Assembly: GCF_943912825.1 (NCBI RefSeq)
Contig: NZ_CALTUX010000049.1
Span: forward strand, 1-9,376
Reading direction: 5' to 3'
Length of the DNA: 9,376 bases
Source of the DNA: an uncultured Anaerococcus sp.
GTDB taxonomy: Bacteria; Bacillota; Clostridia; Tissierellales; Peptoniphilaceae
In this document: positions 6,429-9,376 of the stretch, piece by piece
Layout: each line of letters opens with the position of its first letter
Position numbering within the stretch: the stretch's first letter is position 1
Made by a program: the position numbers and the translations under genes
The notes under the pieces: model-generated
The model's database searches: none
What the model saw: the letters and a program-made list of their open reading frames with translations, nothing else
What the model was told of the DNA's origin: nothing

Positions 6429-8612
6429 TTATTCTAGGGTCATTGCATTGATCTGATATTCAGATTCCCAAATTGGAGTATTGATATCAAAGCCCTTAAC
6501 CCTTGTTGAATAACCTGTATGGTATTGGTTAGAATATAGTGGAATTTCTGGTAGGTAGTCGTTATACCACATCTCAAATTTCTCCCAAGTATCTAGGTAG
6601 GCTTCGTTATCGCCTGGTTTTGTTTGGCGAAGTTTAACTGTTAGCTCATCTGCAACAGGGTCATTGGTTTTTGTCCTGTTGTCGAAACCTTGGCTGTTGT
6701 ATTGGTAGTAAGGGTCAAATGGTGTACCAAAGTCTGTTCCCATGTTGAAGGCTGTGTATTCTGCATCTTCTTTTGGGAAGTTGTAGTATTCAAGTAGGGT
6801 TGCAAAGGAACCACTTGTTACGTTATATTCCATTCCTACTTGCTTAGCATTTACTGGAACTTGATTAGATATAAGGGTTGTGATTGGCGAATCATCTGAA
6901 CCATATTGGTTGACTTGAAGTTTCTTACCATTTTCATCATACCTATAATAGTCAAAGCCATCTGCATTTTTAGCAAATTCTTCATCTGCCTTTGCCTTAT
7001 CCCAAGGAGTCTTACCATCTGCTTCAAACTTGTATGGGGTCTTATCAAGTAGACTGTTAGCCTCTTCTAGGTTTAGTTGGTATTTCTTAAATTCTGGATT
7101 TAGTTCAAGGTCAGCTCCTCTTTCCTTATACATCCATTGGCTGGTACCATACATACCATTTGTTACTACTCCGTATCCTCCAGCGTAGGATTGAACAAAG
7201 TTATTTCTATCCATTAGGTGGGCTATAGCTTGTCTTACTTCTTTATATTTTGTAGATCCCCTGTCTGTTAGGAAGGTCACATTTCCATAACCATTTCTTT
7301 CAAAGGTGTTGTAGCCACCGATTTTTCCTTCTTCTGCAGCTTGTCTCATCTGATCAATTTTTGCTCCGTCTGCTTCAGATTCCCAAATATCGATGTCCCC
7401 ATTTTCTAAGAGGTCTACTGCTATTTTTTTGTTGACTGTTTGAAGGATTATATTTTTGATTGTGGCCTTATCACCCTTGAAGTTGCCTGCGTAGTTTTCA
7501 TTTAGGCTTAGCTTAACCATGTTGTTTTCAAAAGATTCAAACTTATATGGTCCTTCTGTTACATTTGGTTTTATCCTATATTCGTTGGCATATCTTAGCA
7601 TCGCATCTTCTATTAATAGCTCTGTAGGGTCTACATCGCCATTTTTCCTAGCTTCTAGATCTGCTATGTTTTTATCCAACTCTGCCTTGGCTTCTTCGTA
7701 TTCTTTTTTCTCTTCTTCTGTTACATCTTTTTCTGTTTCTATGAAGGACCAGTTTTCTTCAAAGTCTTCCTTGGCCTTGGCTATTGAAGTATCTAGGTTT
7801 TTATAATATCTGTCCTTATCCTCATCTGTTACTTGGTAGCCTTCTTTGGATACTAATTTTTTGCCATCTTTGGATACTTCTAGATTTTCTGTGATGGCTG
7901 AAATTGGGAATGGACCAAAACCTCTTAGGGCTGCTTCTTCAAAATATGGAAGGTATTCTGCATCTACTGTTGCCTTGAAGGTGTGGTCATCTACTATTTC
8001 AAAACCTGTAAATTCTGGGTTTTTACCTGCAAAATAATCCTTATATCCTGCTACAGAGTCTGCTCCTACATTTGTTGATCCTGTTACAACTTGGTATTCT
8101 GGGTGGGATTGGAGTAGAGAACCGAAAATGTAGTTAGCGCTTGTAATTGGTGAACCATCTGAGAATTTGAGGTCTTTTTTGATTGTGTAGGTGGTTGTTT
8201 CTGATCCATCTTCATTTTTGACAGTTTCTGGCTCTTTTTCAAGAACAGTCATATTATCAATCCACTTACCACCTTCATCTTGGACTACTGTAGAGTAGCC
8301 ATTGTTGCCTTCTATACCCATTAGCCTACGAGCCTTGACGTCTGTCTTGTTGTTAGTCCAACCTCCGACAAAGTCTCCATTTATTTCTTCTACACCTATT
8401 ACTAGGGTATCGTCAGATGTTTGTTTATCAAAATCAGCTATATCTTGGCTTTCATCACCGGCTTCTAGAGCATCTCCCTCAGCGTTTGTTGCATCTTCTT
8501 TAGCTGCATCATCTTCTGGAGCTTTTGTGTTATCTGTACTAGATCCACACGCTGCAATCGTTACCATTAGGCCTAAAGCCATCATTGATGAAAAGACTCT
8601 TTTTAACTTCAT
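6429..8612 (-). CDS. oppA: Oligopeptide-binding lipoprotein OppA
   Basis: Extracellular substrate-binding protein that captures peptides and delivers them to OppB/OppC. Residues 1-21 are a lipoprotein signal peptide (MKLKR, a hydrophobic core, then the lipobox IAAC), with lipid attachment expected on Cys22. Residues 23-66 are an acidic, low-complexity linker. The family SBP_bac_5 (class C peptide-binding) fold follows, with recognisable pieces such as TYTIKKDLKFSDGSPIT (141-157), TEGPYKFES (352-360), and a C-terminal part ending near WESEYQINAM. It is 727 residues, against about 540-600 for many OppA proteins. Part of the excess is a charged helical insertion around residues 241-345. AGGAGG at 8618-8623, five bases before the ATG, fixes the start. 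It has its own promoter, and a close paralogue lies directly upstream, so it is a tandem duplicate. The peptide specificity cannot be read from the sequence. Confidence 0.95.
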   Translation of the reverse strand: MKLKRVFSSMMALGLMVTIAACGSSTDNTKAPEDDAAKEDATNAEGDALEAGDESQDIADFDKQTSDDTLVIGVEEINGDFVGGWTNNKTDVKARRLMGIEGNNGYSTVVQDEGGKWIDNMTVLEKEPETVKNEDGSETTTYTIKKDLKFSDGSPITSANYIFGSLLQSHPEYQVVTGSTNVGADSVAGYKDYFAGKNPEFTGFEIVDDHTFKATVDAEYLPYFEEAALRGFGPFPISAITENLEVSKDGKKLVSKEGYQVTDEDKDRYYKNLDTSIAKAKEDFEENWSFIETEKDVTEEEKKEYEEAKAELDKNIADLEARKNGDVDPTELLIEDAMLRYANEYRIKPNVTEGPYKFESFENNMVKLSLNENYAGNFKGDKATIKNIILQTVNKKIAVDLLENGDIDIWESEADGAKIDQMRQAAEEGKIGGYNTFERNGYGNVTFLTDRGSTKYKEVRQAIAHLMDRNNFVQSYAGGYGVVTNGMYGTSQWMYKERGADLELNPEFKKYQLNLEEANSLLDKTPYKFEADGKTPWDKAKADEEFAKNADGFDYYRYDENGKKLQVNQYGSDDSPITTLISNQVPVNAKQVGMEYNVTSGSFATLLEYYNFPKEDAEYTAFNMGTDFGTPFDPYYQYNSQGFDNRTKTNDPVADELTVKLRQTKPGDNEAYLDTWEKFEMWYNDYLPEIPLYSNQYHTGYSTRVKGFDINTPIWESEYQINAMTLE
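7578..7892 (-). other. Charged helical insertion within OppA
   Basis: Encodes residues about 241-345. The family sequence FGPFPISAI just before it is normally linked to the (T)GPYKF strand by a short region of a few dozen residues; here about 110 residues intervene. The added part is rich in Glu, Lys, Asp and Ala, with probable long helices at about 262-288 and 297-322. The boundaries are estimates made without an alignment. Confidence 0.55.
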
Positions 8613-8668
8613 TTTTTCCTCCTAAATTAATAAGGATGTCTTTTTTGGAAAGGTTTTTATTAGGGTTG

Positions 8669-8683
8669 ATTTTTCAGATTATT
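8669..8683. promoter_or_regulatory. Weak CodY-like box in the oppA leader
   Basis: ATTTTTCAGATTATT matches 12 of 15 positions of the known CodY consensus AATTTTCWGAAAATT. It lies downstream of the promoter, where bound CodY could block elongation. CodY controls peptide-uptake genes in several Firmicutes. Three mismatches in AT-rich DNA make a chance match quite possible. Confidence 0.3.
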
Positions 8684-8748
8684 TATTTAAAATCTCCCTT
8701 GATTTTGAAAGTACTTTCCTTATAAAGTTCTTATTAATATGTAATTTA

Positions 8749-8761
8749 TACAATAATTGTA
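8749..8761. promoter_or_regulatory. 13 bp palindrome over the oppA -10 (possible operator)
   Basis: TACAATAATTGTA is a perfect inverted repeat around a central base. It contains the whole -10 hexamer and reaches the predicted transcription start, a position where a bound repressor would block RNA polymerase. No regulator family is implied by the sequence that I can name. Confidence 0.35.
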
Positions 8762-8784
8762 AAACATCTATATTTTTTTGTCAA
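8756..8784 (-). promoter_or_regulatory. Sigma-A promoter of the second oppA
   Basis: On the minus strand a perfect TTGACA (8784-8779), a 17-base spacer and TACAAT (8761-8756, five of six matches to TATAAT) form a strong housekeeping promoter. The start would be near 8749, about 136 nt before the oppA ATG. This makes the second oppA its own transcription start, after the terminator of the first copy. Confidence 0.8.
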
Positions 8785-9008
8785 TGTTTTCCTAAATTAA
8801 TTAATCTTTGCTCCATAATTATTAATCTTCTTTAAAAGTTTTACATTTTTATCTGAGGTTCTTATAAATTTTAATATATATTTATTCATAATATCCAGGT
8901 TTTTTGCAAGTAAATTTGTTTTTTCCTAATTTTTATTTAACTTCACCATTTTTCCATAAATAATTTTCATGAATAAATATTATTTTATACCCAATAAAGA
9001 TTTCTACA

Positions 9009-9040
9009 TAAAAAGACAAGACTCCTAAGAGTCCTGCCTT
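9009..9040 (-). terminator. Rho-independent terminator of the upstream oppA
   Basis: On the minus strand a 12-pair stem (9040-9029 with 9024-9013, two G-T wobbles) closes a 4-base loop TTAG and is followed by five T. It begins 12 bases after the stop of the upstream oppA fragment, so that gene is a separate transcription unit. Confidence 0.9.
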
Positions 9041-9052
9041 AAATGTTTTTTC

Positions 9053-9376
9053 TTATTTTTCGATGCTCATGGCATTGATTTGATATTCAGATTCCCAAAC
9101 TGGTGTGTTGATATCAAATCCTTTTACTCTCTTTGTGTAACCTGTGTGGTATTGGTTAGAGTAAAGTGGGATTTCTGGTAGATAGTCGTTGTACCACATT
9201 TGGAAAGCTTCCCAGTTATCTAGGTATTCGTCTTTCTTTGTTGGATCTGTTTGACGAAGTTTAACTGTGATTTCATCAGCTTTTGGATCGTTTGTCTTGG
9301 TTGTGTTGTTTGATCCTTTTGAGTTGTATTGATACCATGGATCAAATGGTGTACCAAATCCTGTACCCATGTTGAA
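9053..9376 (-). CDS. oppA: Oligopeptide-binding protein OppA paralogue, C-terminal part (cut by window edge)
   Basis: Only the last 107 codons and the stop are present; the reading frame is open through the window edge (Phe-Asn before MGTGFGTPFDP), so the true start lies outside and the internal Met is not a start. The visible sequence aligns without gaps to the C-terminus of the 727-residue OppA next to it, with about four in five residues identical, including MWYNDYLPEIPLYSN and the ending WESEYQINAM. It has one extra Lys at the end. It is therefore a recent tandem duplicate, most likely another peptide-binding lipoprotein serving the same permease with a different peptide preference; the latter is inference. 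It has its own terminator. Whether it also carries the helical insertion cannot be seen here. Confidence 0.93.
   Translation of the reverse strand, partial: FNMGTGFGTPFDPWYQYNSKGSNNTTKTNDPKADEITVKLRQTDPTKKDEYLDNWEAFQMWYNDYLPEIPLYSNQYHTGYTKRVKGFDINTPVWESEYQINAMSIEK

Larger units (their letters stand above)
8613..9052. other. Non-coding spacer between the two oppA genes
   Basis: This AT-rich region has no convincing gene on either strand. From right to left it holds the terminator of the upstream oppA (9009-9040), about 220 bases in which I see nothing definite (8790-9008), the promoter of the second oppA, and a leader of about 136 nt. The leader contains the perfect 12 bp palindrome GAAAGTACTTTC (8707-8718), a CodY-like box and the AGGAGG ribosome site. 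Confidence 0.7.

Noticed and set aside
7519..8625. Plus-strand frames at 7519-7806, 7846-8037 and 8302-8625
   Set aside because: All are antisense to oppA, serine-rich shadows of its Glu/Asp/Ala codons, with no supporting signals.
1..9376. CRISPR arrays, tRNA or rRNA genes, transposase genes
   Set aside because: No regularly spaced direct repeats, no cloverleaf or conserved rRNA sequence, and no transposase-like frame could be seen.

Overview
The window is one strand of an AT-rich, low-GC Gram-positive (Firmicutes-type) genome. Every real gene lies on the minus strand and belongs to an oligopeptide ABC importer (Opp). The lipobox on OppA, the AGGAGG-type ribosome binding sites, the TTGACA/17 bp/TACAAT promoter and the codon use all fit a Firmicute. 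An anaerobic coccus of the Anaerococcus/Peptoniphilus group is my best guess, but nothing here proves it.

In transcription order (right to left) the layout is as follows. (1) 9376-9053 is the C-terminal end of a first oppA, cut by the window edge, followed by a clear Rho-independent terminator. (2) 9008-8613 is a non-coding spacer with a good sigma-A promoter for a second oppA, a 13 bp palindrome over its -10, and a weak CodY-like box in a leader of about 136 nt. (3) 8612-6429 is the second oppA, a 727-residue lipoprotein. (4) 6428-5917 is a 512 bp spacer with a nested inverted-repeat structure directly after the oppA stop, then a weaker candidate promoter. (5) 5916-196 is a tightly packed oppB-oppC-oppD-oppF operon. 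It ends in an unrecognised 62-codon membrane protein whose start overlaps the oppF stop (ATGA), and in a strong terminator. (6) 1-164 has no gene but carries a strikingly GC-rich nested inverted repeat.

Together the genes specify a substrate-binding lipoprotein (OppA, in at least two copies), a heterodimeric permease (OppB/OppC) and a heterodimeric ATPase (OppD/OppF). OppB and OppD look canonical. Their partners do not. OppC carries about 290 extra residues between its first membrane helix and the conserved permease domain, made of seven RCC1-like repeats, so it could be a complete seven-bladed beta-propeller predicted to sit outside the cell. OppF carries about 170 extra residues of charged helical or coiled-coil sequence between Walker A and the Q-loop. 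OppA has a roughly 80-residue charged helical insertion. An Opp importer with one half of each heterodimer elaborated, plus an extra small membrane protein, is the main discovery candidate in this window.
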